A stretch of DNA of 64,000 bases from NCBI GenBank assembly GCA_945643635.1, contig CALZFC010000090.1, forward strand, positions 248,001 through 312,000. The letters are read 5' to 3'. Below, piece after piece: positions 44,566-57,697 of the stretch (its first letter is position 1; each line of letters begins with the position of its first letter). The notes beneath the pieces are model-generated. The model saw nothing but the letters and a program-made list of their open reading frames with translations. It was not told where the DNA came from and did no database searches. Both the position numbers and the translations under genes were made by a program. The DNA comes from Allodiplogaster sudhausi (lineage: Eukaryota > Nematoda > Chromadorea > Rhabditida > Diplogasteridae).

Positions 44566-45464
44566 AACTCATTTTTTTCATGACATAACCGATTTTACAA
44601 CTCAGTCTACGTCATTAATATGAACACTCTGGCAAAGTAAAAAGTTTTAAAAGTAAAAGATAAACGGGTAATTTTTGCATTCGAAAATGCCATTTCAAAT
44701 TCCTGTATAAGGGAATTTTGGTGCGATTACTATATTTCTGTAGTTTGTTTAACAGAAAGCTATTTCCAGGATATAATATCACCACCGGCCCACTTGCGGG
44801 AAAATACTTTTTTGAAAATCAAACGTTTCTCACATTGAACACATAATGGGAACTGCTTGTTCCTGCTTATTTTGTTTATTTGTTATATAAGTCATAAACA
44901 GTTTATTTTCGGGATGTGGGAGTACCAACCTACGAGAGAACAGCTGGACATGTTATCTTGGTCAAAGTAGCGTTTAGGGGTCGACGAACATGACAAATAG
45001 CGCTCAGCGCAAGTCGACCCTTCCGCGAACCTCGCCGCAGCCTAGTTTTTTTTTCGGCCTTTACATTTTGCATTTCACTTCTTCTAATGTCTGTGTTAAT
45101 CATGTGGAATAGGGTGAGGGAGAAAGAGAGAGAGTGAGAGAAAGAGACAAAGAGAGAGATAGAGAGAAACATAAAGAACCTCATGGACGCGGAGAATATG
45201 CGGAGTCCTGTAACTCGAGAAAGCATCAAATAAAAAAAACTACGTAACACAGAAATGAAAAAGGAATTTTTTAAAGCAAACATCTCTTTTCCTTAAGGCT
45301 TAGGCCTAAAAGCACACTAGATTGGAATAATAAAGTACTTGCAAAAAATTGCTGCAGCAAACCTTCTCGTCGACTGCAAGAAGGTCGCCCAGGATGCGAA
45401 GAGTGCTTGGCGCCCTGTTGCGCTCGCTCTCCGTTCAGCTGTACGAGGATGCGGCTTCTTGCCC

Positions 45465-45695
45465 TCCAGCTAAAAACTCATTAGATCTTCTTTAACTCCC
45501 TAAGCTTAGCTGAGACCCTGAACTCTAAAAACTCCTCAACTCTTCTTTAACTCTCTAAGCTTAGCTGAGACCCTGAACTCAAAAAACTCCTTAACTCTTC
45601 TTTAACTCCCTAAGCTTAGCTGAGACCCTGAACTCTAAAAACTCCTTAACTCTTCTTTAACTCCCTAAGCTTAGCTGAGACCCTGAACTCTAAAA
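45465..45695. repeat. Tandem repeat, ~61-bp unit (right)
   Basis: Mirror of 40431-40660, with AGCTTAGCTGAGACCCTGAA in each unit. Confidence 0.88.
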
Positions 45696-47090
45696 CTTTT
45701 TTTTGTTCTTTAGCTCCCTAAAATAGCGGTACTTCCGGAAATAGCGTAACTTAGTTAACTAGTCGAGCAAAACACAATATAGAACAACAAAAAAAGAATT
45801 GAAACAAGCTGGCAAGGTTTCACTTTCAAAAATTTTCGCAACTTTCACGAGTCCGCGTGTTCGCGTTTCCGCTACATTATCTCGGCAGAAACATACAGGA
45901 TTTTCCGTGTAGGAGTTTTGGGTGTTCATGCTCCTTTAATCTTCATATCCATAATTCTAAACTTAAGTGCAGGGCAAACGCATACTTTGTTAGGGCCTCC
46001 AGACAGTTTAATTCTCTAAGTAAGGAATCTCCACAGTCTCTCACTCTCGCCTAGTCCTCCTCTTGTATCCATTATCTCTTATTTCCCTATGTCCCCGATT
46101 TTCTGTTTTATTATGTTTTCTTTCTTTATTTTAATAATTGTTTACCACGTGTGTTACATAACAATGTTCCACCGTAAAAGTCGCAAAACGGAGAAAACAA
46201 ACAAATACATGCCTTTAACATCTTAGCCAATTAGCAAAAATTAAATTTACAGCGCCTGGGAACTGAGGAAACACAGCACCTGGCCAAAACGTAAATAAAC
46301 TAAAATTGAGCTTTCTGAACTTTTAGAAAAACAAAAATGAATTTACAAAAGCACTAACAATAAGAATTGAGTGCAATTTGCTTGTTTCCTTCTATCTATT
46401 TATTCTTTTTCTCTTCCGTTTGCACAATTTTAATTCTTTTAATACTTTTTTGAAGTTTTCATCTAAAATAATAAACTAGGAGAAGTGATTTTGTTGGTTA
46501 AAGCCCGATAATAAGAGAATTGTCCATGTTGGCAAGTTGCCTTATACATGCATACATATGGGGTTCTAGGCTCTACTAGACAAAACACTGTCGCCTGTGC
46601 GAAAGGATTAAGAATTGTCGCGAAATATGTAAATGTACATAAATTCGCTACTAATTCTGTGAAGTGTACTTTGACACTTTTGACATTCTATCGGTTGATC
46701 TAATACATACATAGATATCGCCGCTGGGCACTTGTTGACAAGATTCTAATGGAATCTTTCGTTTCCGGTGAACAGTAAGACTGTTAAACGAATATCTTCC
46801 CGAAGAAATACTGTTAAGTAAAGAAGCAGAAGAATTCCGTCAAGACGAAATATCGTGGATCAGGATGCGAAACGAAGACAAGCCCCTCCCCATTATTTCA
46901 TTTAAAAGAAGGCGACGATTGATGATTATTTGTGTCTCCCATTGTTTCCCAGTCTACATCTACTTGCCTTTAATATTCCTTTTTGTATTTGATGCGATTC
47001 AACGATTGAACAATAAACTTTGCCATTCCAACTCTCTCTCTTCCCTCACCGTCTAAAAGAGTATTATTAGTGATAACAGGCCAGCATATT

Positions 47091-50013
47091 AAGAGAGCCT
47101 CTCTGTATGCCTCCAGTAGGGCGTGCCCCAGATCCAGACGTTGGATTTCGAATGTGAAAACATAGTCGGGCATGGCACTGGGCCCCAGTAACAATATTAA
47201 ATGGCAAAAAATTTTTTTCAAAAAATATTTTTCCGTGAACAGGTAAAAGTGTGGATAATTTCTGAATTGATGTATCTCGCTTCAAACTCAATATTTTTTC
47301 AATTTTATTTTTTTTAACGGAATCAACGTTGGATTCTGAACAAAATCAGCCCAGAAGTCTTAAAGTAAACTATTTTTTTCACATCTAAAAATTACTTTTA
47401 ATATTTGAATTTTTACGGTTAAGTACCTTATACTCATTTGTGTGTGGGTGTTATATCTCAAAATGTAGAGCATTAAAAACTGTATAACATATATTCTTTT
47501 CGCTTCGTGTGCACTACCCTTAAGGGGTGGAAAATAGGCTCAAATATGGGAACCTCGGATATGTAGGATTCAAGGAATGAGTGAAAAGAAGTTAAATTCT
47601 TGTTGTAACATAAAATGAACTATTACATTCCATTCAGCACGTGCTTCTTTTCAAAAAAGCTCCATATCAAAATTTCATAAAATTATCATCTTCCATGAAA
47701 AAACGCATTTTTCGATTTTTCTGCCATTGTCAGAAAATGACCTAAAACTATTCGAATCGCTGTATTTTCAATGTTTTCAGTGAGAACAGAATGTGGATAG
47801 TACTATTCAGTACGCGACAAAATTCTCTACAACATACATCCATTACATCTGGATAGGGCGTCCCTACCAATGACAGTATCGATTTTCCTAAATCGGTCGC
47901 GTCAAAACTAACAGATCCGCATTTTCCAACTTTTCGTGCAATCTTAATGTTTCTTACTCATCCAATGCATCATTCTGCTCCACGTAGCACACAAAGGTCA
48001 GAACCGATGTTTGTTTTACAGATGTCCCGTGGTAAAAGCCCGCAAAAGGGTTTGCACGCGCGCGGCTTCGAACCTGGGACCCATGACTTTCAATTGGTTA
48101 AAATGACGTTATAAAATTCATTTCTGGAAAATGCCAAAACCAATCTTAAAGGTTGACCTATCATCCGATAGCTATTTTTGCGCTCTATCGAAATAAATAT
48201 ATCCGCCAAACAGTGTAAATTGACGGTAAGGTCAAATAAGTGGCCAAAATATTCGAAACAAAAAAGTAAATCAAAAAAGCTATTCATCATAACGTGATGT
48301 GTGGGAAAGTAGTTCGTCTGAGGGAAAGCTATAGAATGCCATATAACATGTGGAGATAAGTTCAATCCGCGAGCAATAAATGTATCACCAACAAATTTAC
48401 TTTTCAAAGGACTTCAGGGCACTTTTTCGGTACTCCAGCCGAATAGATAATAATGACTGATAAAGAATGTCCTCTCTATTAGTAAGAGTACCGAAAACGT
48501 GCCCTGGAATCCGTTGAAAAGTCAATATTTTTGGGGGAAATTTTCGCGGCTGTTATTGCTCGAGGATTGAACTAATATCCACATGTAATATGCCATTCTA
48601 TAGCTTTCGCTCAGACGAACAACTTTCCCATACATCACGTTATGATGAATAGCTTTTTTGATCTACTTTTTTGGGTTCGAATATTTTGGCCACTTATTTG
48701 ACCTTACCGTCAATTTACACTGTTTGGCGGATATATTTCTTTCGATAAAGCGCAAAAATAGATATCGGCTGAGAGGTCAACCTTTAAGATTGGTTTTGGC
48801 ATTTTCCAGAAATGAATTTTATAACGTCATTTTAGCCAATTGGTTGTGCACGTCGAAAGTCATGGGTCCCAGGTTCGAAGCCGCGCGCGTGCAAACCTTT
48901 TTGCGGGCTTTTACCATGGGACATCTGTAAAACAAACATCGGTTCTGACCTTTGTGTGCTTCGTGGAGCAGAATGATGCATTGGATGAGTAAGAAACATT
49001 AAGATTGCACGAAAAGTTGGAAAATGGGGATCTGTTAGTTTTGACGCGACCGCCTTAGGAAAATCGATACTGTCATTGGTAGGGACGCCCTATCCAGATG
49101 TAATTTATGTATGTTGTAGAGAATTATGTCGCGTACTGAATAGGGATACTCCAGAATAAAAGTTAACTCTTCGTTGCAATATGAGAATGTCCATCTTGCC
49201 TAGTCTTCATTATTTTCAAAAGTTGATCTGAATTTATATTAAAAGTGGCAAACAACTATTAAGAGAGCTTCTCCGTATGCCTCCAGTAGGGCGTGCCCCA
49301 GATCCAGACGTTGGATTTCGAATGTGAAAACATAGTCGGGCATGGCACTGGGCCCCAGTTACAATATTAAATGGCAAAAAAAATTTTTCAAAAAATATTT
49401 TTCCGTGAACAGGTAAAAGTGTTCGAAGCCGCGCGCGTGCAAACCCTTTTGCGGGCTTTTACCATGGGACATCATCGGTTCTGACCTTTGTGTGCTTCGT
49501 GGAGCAGAATGATGCATTGGATGAGTAAGAAACATTAAGTTTGCACGAAAAGTTGGAAAATGCGGATCTGTTAGTTTTGACGCGACCGCCTTAGGAAAAT
49601 CGAGTCATTGGTAGGGACGCCCTATCCAGATGTAATGGATGTATGTTGTAGAGAATTTTGTCGCGGACTGAATAGTACTATCCACATTCTGTTCTCACTG
49701 AAAACATTGAAAATACAGCGATTCGAATAGTTTTAGGTCATTTTCTGACACTGGCAGAAAAATCGAAAAATGCGTTTTTTTTCATGGAAGATGATAATTT
49801 TATGAAATTTTGATATGGAGCTTTTTTGAAAAGAAGCACGTGCTGAATCTTTTTTTTTTTATAACAAAATTTTATAACAAAATTGACCTTCTAATTTTCT
49901 TCATAGTGCACATAGGTACCCCTGATTAAATTTTGGATAGCCAAATCAAAAATTTTTACCCCGGGGCAGGCCCCCATGGAGGGCTGCTTGATCCTTACAG
50001 AGAGGCTCTCTTA
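47091..50013. mobile_element. 2.9-kb hairpin-like element (right copy)
   Basis: Mirror of 36112-39034 with the same TTAAGAGAGCCTCTCTGTA ends and the same internal inverted repeat, so the element was present before the arms arose or was copied between them. Confidence 0.65.
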
Positions 50014-51135
50014 AACCACTGAACGCCGTTCCGCGACAAGAATGGAGTTTCCATCTATGTAGATGTTGAGTCACTTAAGTATTTTCCTTTGATTAAGTCG
50101 TATGAGAAAGAAAGAGAGACGCAATGGTAGACTACAGAGAGTGAGGAGGAAATGACAGCGATAGAGGAGGTTGAAAGGGATTGCCAACGAATGACTGAGG
50201 CTTATGTCAAGCATGATTTTTTTCTCTTGCCCACTTTCACAAAGTCATCGGCCAGATGGCCGTGGTTAAAGATTCTTATGTCTGATTAGACCGCACTTGT
50301 TCACGTTCTTTTTCTTAATATTCTCCCTCTCTCACTGCAATGCCTAACATTTCATCGTAGCGGCTCTCTCCCTTGGTCTCTCTTTCTCTCTCTCGTTCTA
50401 TCTCTCTCTCCCACTTCTTCTTCTCCCCTCCTCCTCCGACTTTCAGGAAGGAAGAATCATTCGGTGAAAAACGAAAACGTCGGCCGGCCGCCTTCACCCT
50501 CCTTCCCCCCATCCTCTTCTTTTCTAACAACCCCCCCCCCCCCGGCATACTATAGGCGCGTAGACATACAGAGACTGAAGAAGATGACACTCCGTTGCAG
50601 GGACGAGCCTCTCCTCTGACTACGGCGATCTTCAAATTAACTCCGAAATAAGGTGAGCGGTCTATTTCTTTTCCATCTTTGTATTTTTTTATTTGATTTT
50701 TTTCCCTTTTTTTCGGCATCTTTCCACTCACTCGAGGGAAAAGAGCTTAGTTCCCTAAGAGAGGTGCCTCTCATTAGAGAGAGAGGCGGATATACAGAGA
50801 AAGAAAGGCATTGGGCGAATAACAAGGGGAAGCACATATGTACATACATGCATACGGTAAGAGAGAGAGACATACATACATACATATAGTTGCGTAATAC
50901 TACAAGCTATATATAAGTACCCCTTGCAAAATGCACATATCCACAATCTTCTAACTTGTAATTAGAAGTTTATATCCGATTACGGCTATCGCGAACCTTT
51001 GTATTGGTATGTGGCTTGTGTACATTTACGAACTTCTTGCTAACGAATGAGACCATGGCTCCGCAATTACTTTGCTATGTATTTGGGAAATTAGCACGCG
51101 TCGTCCATACATATGAGTAATAATATGGTTATTCC
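50014..51135. other. Gene-poor stretch (right)
   Basis: Mirror of 34.6-36.1 kb without the 361-base segment. A 138-residue frame at 50731-50315 is longer than its left counterpart only because the poly-G/C run differs in length; I do not call it a gene. Confidence 0.55.
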
Positions 51136-51195
51136 TTGTCCTCATTGCTTGATGAAATTAAAAACGACATCATAATTTTTCAGAGGCAAGCATTC

Positions 51196-52180
51196 ATGAC
51201 GGACAACGACCTCCATATTCTGAAATTGGAGAACTGCCGAACTGAGCTTGAAACTTTTCTACGAAACAACGAGAATGTGGTGCAGAACGAGGACATCTAC
51301 CCATCCGCATCTCTCCTTAATGAGCTCGAAAAGTTGACGGCTGAAGCGCGACGTTTACAAAAGGTTTACCGGCAGCAGCTATCCTGCATGCCATACAAGC
51401 AGCTCGACAATTCCGCCTTGAATGCCGAAGATGCACTGGGCAATCTACGTGCCCGCGCTAACAAATGGCACCGGGTCAAAGAAGTGCTTGACGAGCATCG
51501 CGATATGCTCACTCGTCTGAAAAACGCCGGGTCATCGATATATGAGCGTGACTTAATCGATGTTAACAAAGTAATTGCTATGCCCGGTGAAATTCTATGT
51601 CTCATGAATTCCAACGAGGCCGAACAATTTCACATGCTCGAAGTCATCCAAAATGTCAAGAAGATGCGCGATGAGATTAAAAACGACATAATGATTGGAG
51701 TGAAGGCGGAGCTAACGCGTCTGTCTCAAGTTATTGTTGGGAAACCTGGCATCGAGATTCTCGAACAAATTAAGCGACAAGAGATGCCCGAACTGACTGA
51801 AAAATACAATTATATTATACTTCACTGTACTCCTTCAATGACTGAATGGTACGAAGTCCAGGAGTGGCCGGCCCCGGCCCCGGCCCCAGGCCCCGGCCCC
51901 CGGCAACGGCCCCAGGGGCCGGGGCCGGGGCCGCGGCTGACGCTGGGGGCCGGGGCCGGGGCCGGGGCCTACCCTGGGGGCCGGGGCCTGATATTTTTGG
52001 CCCCCGGCCACCCCTGACGAAGTCTACCCGGACAGGCTAGAGAAACAGCTCGACGAGGCGATTCAACAATCAAAAAGTGGAGAAAAGGAACAAGCTCTTC
52101 TTCAGCAGAACAATGGTCCTCAAGCAGGTCGGCGACGACAGTTGGTCTTCGTCAGAACAATCAAGGTTTGGAGAGAATGA
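51196..52180 (+). pseudogene. Coiled-coil protein gene interrupted by a MITE (right copy)
   Basis: Same gene as 34566-33600, with MTDNDLHILKLENC at 51196 after an acceptor-like TTTTTCAG. The main frame is fully open up to the MITE at 51859; the element plus 8-bp duplication adds 166 bases and shifts the frame, so translation ends at 52017. The continuation LEKQLDEAIQQSKSGEKEQA lies beyond the element in another frame. Confidence 0.6.
51859..52016. mobile_element. GC-rich hAT-type MITE in coding exon (right copy)
   Basis: 158 bp, 12 bases longer than the left copy, with 8-bp duplication ACGAAGTC at 51851-51858 and 52017-52024. The left terminus here reads CAGGAGTGG, one base off the left-arm copy. 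Confidence 0.9.
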
Positions 52181-52224
52181 TGCGGAAAATGCAATATGAC
52201 AGCAAAAAAAGAGTTAAAATAGAT

Positions 52225-52266
52225 ATATTCTATAAAGATTGAGCTCTCTCAATCTTTATAGAATAT
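52225..52266. other. 19-bp hairpin (right copy)
   Basis: Same 19-base stem and 4-base loop as 33508-33549. Confidence 0.75.
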
Positions 52267-52284
52267 AAAAAATAGTTATATGAA

Positions 52285-52470
52285 ATGGGAGACGTTGTGA
52301 TGAATAATCTTCTTCAGACATCTGACTCTCCTGAAGACGATGAAGCACGCGAGTTTCTTGAGAAGCATATCGAAAAGCTTGAATCTGCACTGGCAATCCT
52401 AAGGTCGAAGAAGCGAGGAAGAGGACAAGAAGAAGACAGAACAGAGGAGCGACAGAAGGTCATAGAATGA
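52285..52470 (+). CDS. Short helical protein, 61 aa (right copy)
   Basis: Identical reading to 33489-33304 (MGDVVMNNLLQTSDSPEDDE). A following exon-like stretch after TTCAG at about 52580 reads METNDLLRMRITDLEQAI and ends in VRMSF stop near 52724. Possibly the 3' part of the coiled-coil gene. Confidence 0.4.
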   Translation: MGDVVMNNLLQTSDSPEDDEAREFLEKHIEKLESALAILRSKKRGRGQEEDRTEERQKVIE

Positions 52471-52728
52471 GAGAATGAGAGCAGATATTAATTACGAGGA
52501 TATTATTCGCACTGTTAAGATTGATCATCGACTGCTTAAAACCGACATCAGCTAGTCAGCGACTTCTTTTGTGTTCAGGTCTGTGATCGTTCAATGGAGA
52601 CGAATGATCTCCTTCGGATGCGGATTACCGACCTCGAGCAGGCGATTGTGCGCGAGGTCTGCGGGCTCAGGAAGAGCGACAAAATGAGGAATAACATGAC
52701 TAAAATCGTCAGGATGTCTTTTTAAATT

Positions 52729-52989
52729 ATACTTTTATAAACGAACTAAAATGTCCGCATATAGAAGTAAAAAGGCGCCTGAATGCTAGAGCTTAAAATA
52801 CGGGCACATCAAGGATCCCGAGGTCAAGGGACTCACGGAGTCGCAGAAGAAGAAGCGCCAGGAGAAGCTGGAGAAGAAGAAGCAAGAGAATTCTGCGACT
52901 CTTCTTCTGCGACTCCGTGAGTCCCTTGATCCTTGATGTGTCCGTATTTTAAGCTCTAGCATTCAGGCGCCTTTTTACTTCTATATGCG
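52729..52989. mobile_element. Foldback with captured gene fragment (right copy)
   Basis: Mirror of 32785-33045. The source gene of the captured exon is absent from this arm, so the fragment is its only remnant here. Confidence 0.8.
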
Positions 52990-54144
52990 GATATTCTAGT
53001 TTATTTTAGTTTGTATAATTTTAATTGTTTTAGGCACGACTTCTGTTTCTAAGCCGCAGCGAGTCGACACTTCTCACAAATCGCTTTACCGTACTCCGCT
53101 CATTCAATTGTACTTTGAAAGAATTTAAAGTCCAAAGTGAGAACTAAATAAAGCGAAGGTCAAAATATCTGTAGATGTTTGTAGGAACAAACATCTTTCT
53201 TTTCTCACATTTTTCACGAATTCTGTGAAAATATGTAGAAAATTTGCAGAAATGAAATGTTTAAACGTGAGGAAGAACAAAAGAGAATTGTGAAAACATT
53301 GGGAAATGAAATTTATTCTTTTCTCGGTTCGCATAATTTCAATTCTTTTAATACTATTTTAATTTTGCCTGTAATAAATGACACACTGAGACTGACGATT
53401 TTCATAGTTAAAGCAAGACAATACGAGAAGTCTGCTTGATATGATGTTCTTCTTCCCATTTATATATATATATATAGTAGAATGCAATCGTGGAGAATCG
53501 TTTACTATAGATGTAATCATATTACCTTTTACATCATGTTTTATAAGCTAAGAGCAGAAAAAGAGGTGAGAGAGTAGAAATATCATTTATTTTACTTTTA
53601 AAACATTTCCGCTAAAGTCATTGGATTATTTTGATATCTTCCATTCAATTAATTTTCATAATTTATTTAAATAAGCTTGTTGTACATACATGTGATTCAT
53701 GTGGATAAATTCTTCGAACATCAAACAGTTTAGAAATCGCCAATTTTCACTAAACGGTTCTCCCATGTAGTTCAAGCTTTATCCTTTTTGGCCAAAGGTA
53801 GGAAGAGCCGGAGTACGACAAAGCATCGTCTAAAACAAACAATTGGTTTTTATACTTTTCCACAACCGAGGTGGAACCGACCGCACAACGATGGTTGAGA
53901 TGGGTGGAATGAGAAAAATTACCTTTCAGAGCCCAATCCTTAATTGCATATGAACTTTGTGGCCTTGATCGCCCAATTTAAATACCATAAATATTTTATT
54001 TTTATGCCTATATAAAATGCATTTTGCCATATTTGTTGGGAAATAATACAATGGAAAATGGAGAGAAAATGCCCTTTCTGAATTTGGATATATTAAAGTT
54101 TTACAACTTACGCGAAAATTGTAAATTTGCGGGTCAAACAGTGG

Positions 54145-54150
54145 TATAAA
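54145..54150 (+). promoter_or_regulatory. TATA box of right MSP copy
   Basis: GTGGTATAAAAGAGCGG, 72 bases before the ATG. Confidence 0.75.
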
Positions 54151-54216
54151 AGAGCGGAGTCGAATGGTTCTCCATCAGTCTCCTGCTGTTTCTCCTCCGC
54201 CTTCTCTCCTGCTGAA

Positions 54217-54823
54217 ATGGCCCAGTCCGTTCCCCCCGGCGACATCGCCACTCAGCCCAACTCCAAGGTCGTCTTCAACGCGCCCTACGACGACAAGCAC
54301 ACCTACCACATCAAGGCTGGTTTTGACCTTTCTCCCTTAAAAACTTCCTTGGATAATTTCTGACCCACCATAAGAATTCTATGCAATAACCTGGATAATC
54401 TCTGTAATTCTCCCTTCCACTTCCGTACTATTGAGTACCCAGCATTAAATTTCAGGTGATCAACAGCTCTGCCCGCCGCATCGGTTGGGCCTTCAAGACC
54501 ACCAATATGAAGCGTCTGGGAGTCGACCCCGCGAGCGGTGTCCTCGACCCCAAGGAGCCCGTCCTCGTTGCTGTCTCCTGCGATGCCTTCGTCTATGGCC
54601 AGGTTAAATTTTTAGTGTAAATTTCCTTCTCTTATACGTTATTCTGATATTAATTAAAAATGAATTTCACCATATTTATTTCCAGGAGGACACCAACAAC
54701 GACCGCATTACCATCGAGTGGACCAACACCCCGGACGGCGCCGCCAAGCAGTTCCGCCGCGAGTGGTTCCAGGGCGACGGCATGGTTCGCCGCAAGAACC
54801 TCCCCATCGAGTACAATCCCTGA
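54217..54823 (+). CDS. msp: Major sperm protein (right-arm copy)
   Basis: Exons 54217-54315, 54456-54602 and 54686-54823 encode 127 residues with the same reading as the left copy: start [20 protein letters not shown], second exon [20 protein letters not shown], end [14 protein letters not shown]. Intron 1 again starts with GC (AAG|GCTGGT). The gene is intact. As in the left arm, its 3' end faces the 3' end of the cysteine-rich gene (minus). Confidence 0.95.
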
Positions 54824-55586
54824 ATTACTCCTCTACCCCAGTCCCCAGACCCTTTTCCCAAACCCCATCCTCCCCTCTTCCTGCATAAATATTTGTGGCT
54901 TTTGTATCTTTTGTTGTTACATTCAATTGCGTAGCCCTTTCAAGTGAAGGAAGATGCACATAAGCTTGTTATTCATATTCGGGGTTTCTTTCTTCTGCAT
55001 TAAAGTGGCGGTTGAAATGTATGTAGGTCATGAATTAGCAATTGTCTACCGTCGTGAATCGAATGTCGTTTGTGTTTTCCGTGGGAAGGAAGCCGGAAAT
55101 CGAAGATAACGGCAGCCGTGAATATTGATCGAAATCAAGCTTCGCGAAAGAAATGTTCAATTTGTCAAGGCTTCTTCAAAGGTTTTACTCAACAAATTCA
55201 AAACATTTGCAAATGTTAATATGACATATTTGATGATTTTCCGAGTTCGCATCTATATCTATGTTGCCCGGTGTTCTCCTAGTTCATACACACAAAGGGT
55301 TATGTGATTGTTGCTTTATCCCCATGCCGTCCGTTCAGTGGTAGAAAAAGAACCAGAAGGAAACAATATAGAAACTACGCAGAGAGAGAAAGGGGCGTGG
55401 CTTAAGGCCTCTATCGCGGCGGCCGGCACAATATCTGTGCATAGTTCCAATAAAGCTTCTAAGAATTATTGTTTTGAGATATCGTGCGACAAAGTTGTTA
55501 TTACTATTTATGTGCATGGGAGACATCCATGGATGGTATTCATTTCAATTTTCAGATGTTCACTTGTTGAGGCTCTCGAAAATTAC

Positions 55587-56668
55587 TCAGCCGTAGATAT
55601 CAATCTGATCTCCGATGTTACACTCTGGTAACTTGAGCGTCCACTGGCTAGTGTTAAAATCGAAGCGCTTGATCTTCCACTGGCCGCTGCTCGGATCGCA
55701 AAAGATTCCGGCGACGATTGGACCCTCCGTGCCCTTCAAGGAAAGACGCGACGCAGTTTAATGAGGCAAGAAAGAATGTACACTGCGAAGAGGATGACTA
55801 CCAAATCGAAGGTTTCGTGTTGCTGCCGACAAATTATAACATTCACTCATTCAATTAGCATTCACCCAAATGAATGGTATAATCCATTGCAATTTTACCA
55901 TTTGTGTGAATACAGGGTGAATGGGTGAATGTTACTATTTGCCGTTATTTGCCATGTAGAAATATATGATGGGGGAGCGCTCTTGGACCTTCGTCTTGAA
56001 GTAGAGATTTCCTGATTTACAGGAGATCTCCTCGTCGGAGAAGACGGGCGCGTTCTGCAGACAAGACATTTCGAGGTCGCATGGCATCTCCGCAGGGCGC
56101 ATGCACGGGATAACCACTGTAATTGAAATCACCTTTACTAATTCATTCTTGAATACTTTTGTTTAGCACTTTTCTTTGTCGTTCATATTTTACTCTTATA
56201 TTGAAATTCCTCTTCTACGATGTAAGCGAAAAGCCGCCGGAAAAAACCCGAGCATAATAAGAACATACCAATACTATCAGAGAGAGGGGCCACATACCAG
56301 CTGTTGTCGTCGTTATCTCAGCAGCGGTTGTGCTTGTGATCTTATCCGTGTTGGTCTCCTCCGTGCATGTTTCTGGCTTGAAGTAGAGCGGCTGAGGACG
56401 GCAAGAGTGGTTGAAGAAGCTTCCGAGGAGGGCGCATTTCGCTCGGAACCCGTCAAAGGCTCGCACTCGGGCGACTGTCGGAATGTTTAAGTTTCACTTT
56501 ACTTGAATATGTTGCAAAAATAAATATTATTTATTTATAATCGTTTGTTGATAATCGAACCTGGTCGCATTTGATCGTGCACTCTTGTAGCATTGATATA
56601 CCCGGAAGCAGCGCCAGTCTTGGCCTTAGATCGGTCGACTTCAAGTCTTCTTCATACTCGCACGGCAT
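55587..56668 (-). CDS. Cysteine-rich, probably extracellular protein (right copy)
   Basis: Mirror of 27001-28082 with the same exons: about 56668 (MPCEYEEDLK), 56474-56298, 56116-55989 and 55733-55587. The Cys blocks and Thr linker are unchanged, and all frames are open. Confidence 0.6.
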
Positions 56669-56901
56669 CTTCGATCAAGTTAATTAGTTTTTTTTAATCA
56701 AATATAATTCTAAATCTCTGCGAATGAATCACTGACGATGAGAGAGAAAGAATTCAATTAAACGTATATTTATAAACGTTATCATCGAATTAAGATAGAC
56801 AAACTGAGATTGTATGGAGAAGAAGATGAAGAAGAAGCAGGAGCCACTTGAATGCCTCGCCACTCGTCATCACTGCTCGGCTTCCGACTATGCATACGTC
56901 T

Positions 56902-57111
56902 TCAGTGGCGTTCAGTTGAAGAGAACGATGCTAGTTCCACGGCGACACCTAGCGACGGAAGGATGGCTCCAATTCTAAGTGGCTTAAGAGCTTTTGTGAA
57001 TTTATGTGTGAGTCCTTTTGTGCGCGATTCCTTCGACTTCAACTCTTGAGCAACCGAGAGCAGAAGAGAAATGGCAAAGAAGAACCAGATTGGAAAGAAG
57101 AGCAATATCAT
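56902..57111 (-). CDS. Possible short secreted protein (right copy)
   Basis: Mirror of 26558-26767, same 69-residue reading with a signal-like N terminus. Weak support for the same reasons. Confidence 0.3.
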   Translation of the reverse strand: MILLFFPIWFFFAISLLLSVAQELKSKESRTKGLTHKFTKALKPLRIGAILPSLGVAVELASFSSTERH

Positions 57112-57625
57112 TTGATATACCCACTCTTATTTCTAATCCAAATCTTGGTAAACACCTGGGCGAGGGTATAGGATTTTTTTTACAAGTGTTCGTAGACTTC
57201 ACACCCTTCCGTACCCTCTTTCTCTCGGACTCTCTCTCTCTCTCTCTCGCTCTCTCTCTCTCTCTTCTCCTCACTTTCTTTCCGTACCTCTCACATTCTA
57301 TCTCTGTCTCTCATATTCACAAGAACTTTTTTCTAATGGCAAATATTATTTCTTCAATTTAAATAAATGTACTCATGTATTCACATCCAGAGCTAATATA
57401 CATACATATGTATGTGCATATATCATAAATAATTTATAATATATAATATGGTGACCTTTGCTATAAATTTTTTAATATCATGCCCTTAGTTAATGTATTT
57501 TACAGTCTGCACGAAATACGATGCTAAATTAAGAGAAATTGACATGCAATACCCTTTTTGAATTAGGATATGTTAAACTTGCACTCTTTACATGGAAGGT
57601 GTACTTTTGCATATCAAAGTCTCAG

Positions 57626-57631
57626 TATAAA
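57626..57631 (+). promoter_or_regulatory. TATA box of third MSP copy
   Basis: CAGTATAAAAGAGCCGAG, 72 bases before the ATG, as in the right-arm copy. Confidence 0.65.
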
Positions 57632-57697
57632 AGAGCCGAGTATAAGGGTTCTCCATCAGTCTCCTGCTGTTTCTCCTCAGCCTTCTCTCCTGCTGAA

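Larger units (their letters stand above)
43187..44780. other. Spacer of the palindrome
   Basis: Single-copy sequence between the arms. The left arm stops after GGCCGGTGGT (43186) and the right arm starts with ACCACCGGCC (44781). It contains the minisatellite and LINE fragment listed separately and no other gene. Confidence 0.9.
44781..57386 (-). repeat. Right arm of the giant palindrome
   Basis: Reverse complement of 26283-43186 minus three segments. Outer limit: TCACAT at 57386 is the last base matching the left arm; beyond it the sequences differ. No large segment unique to this arm was found. Confidence 0.95.

Noticed and set aside
50315..50731. 138-residue basic open frame
   Set aside because: Its counterpart in the left arm is split because the poly-G run differs by a base or so; composition is low-complexity.
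54217..54363. MSP exon 1 extended upstream or into the intron (78-residue frame)
   Set aside because: The in-frame extension covers the TATA box and leader; the 127-residue spliced model matches the family exactly.
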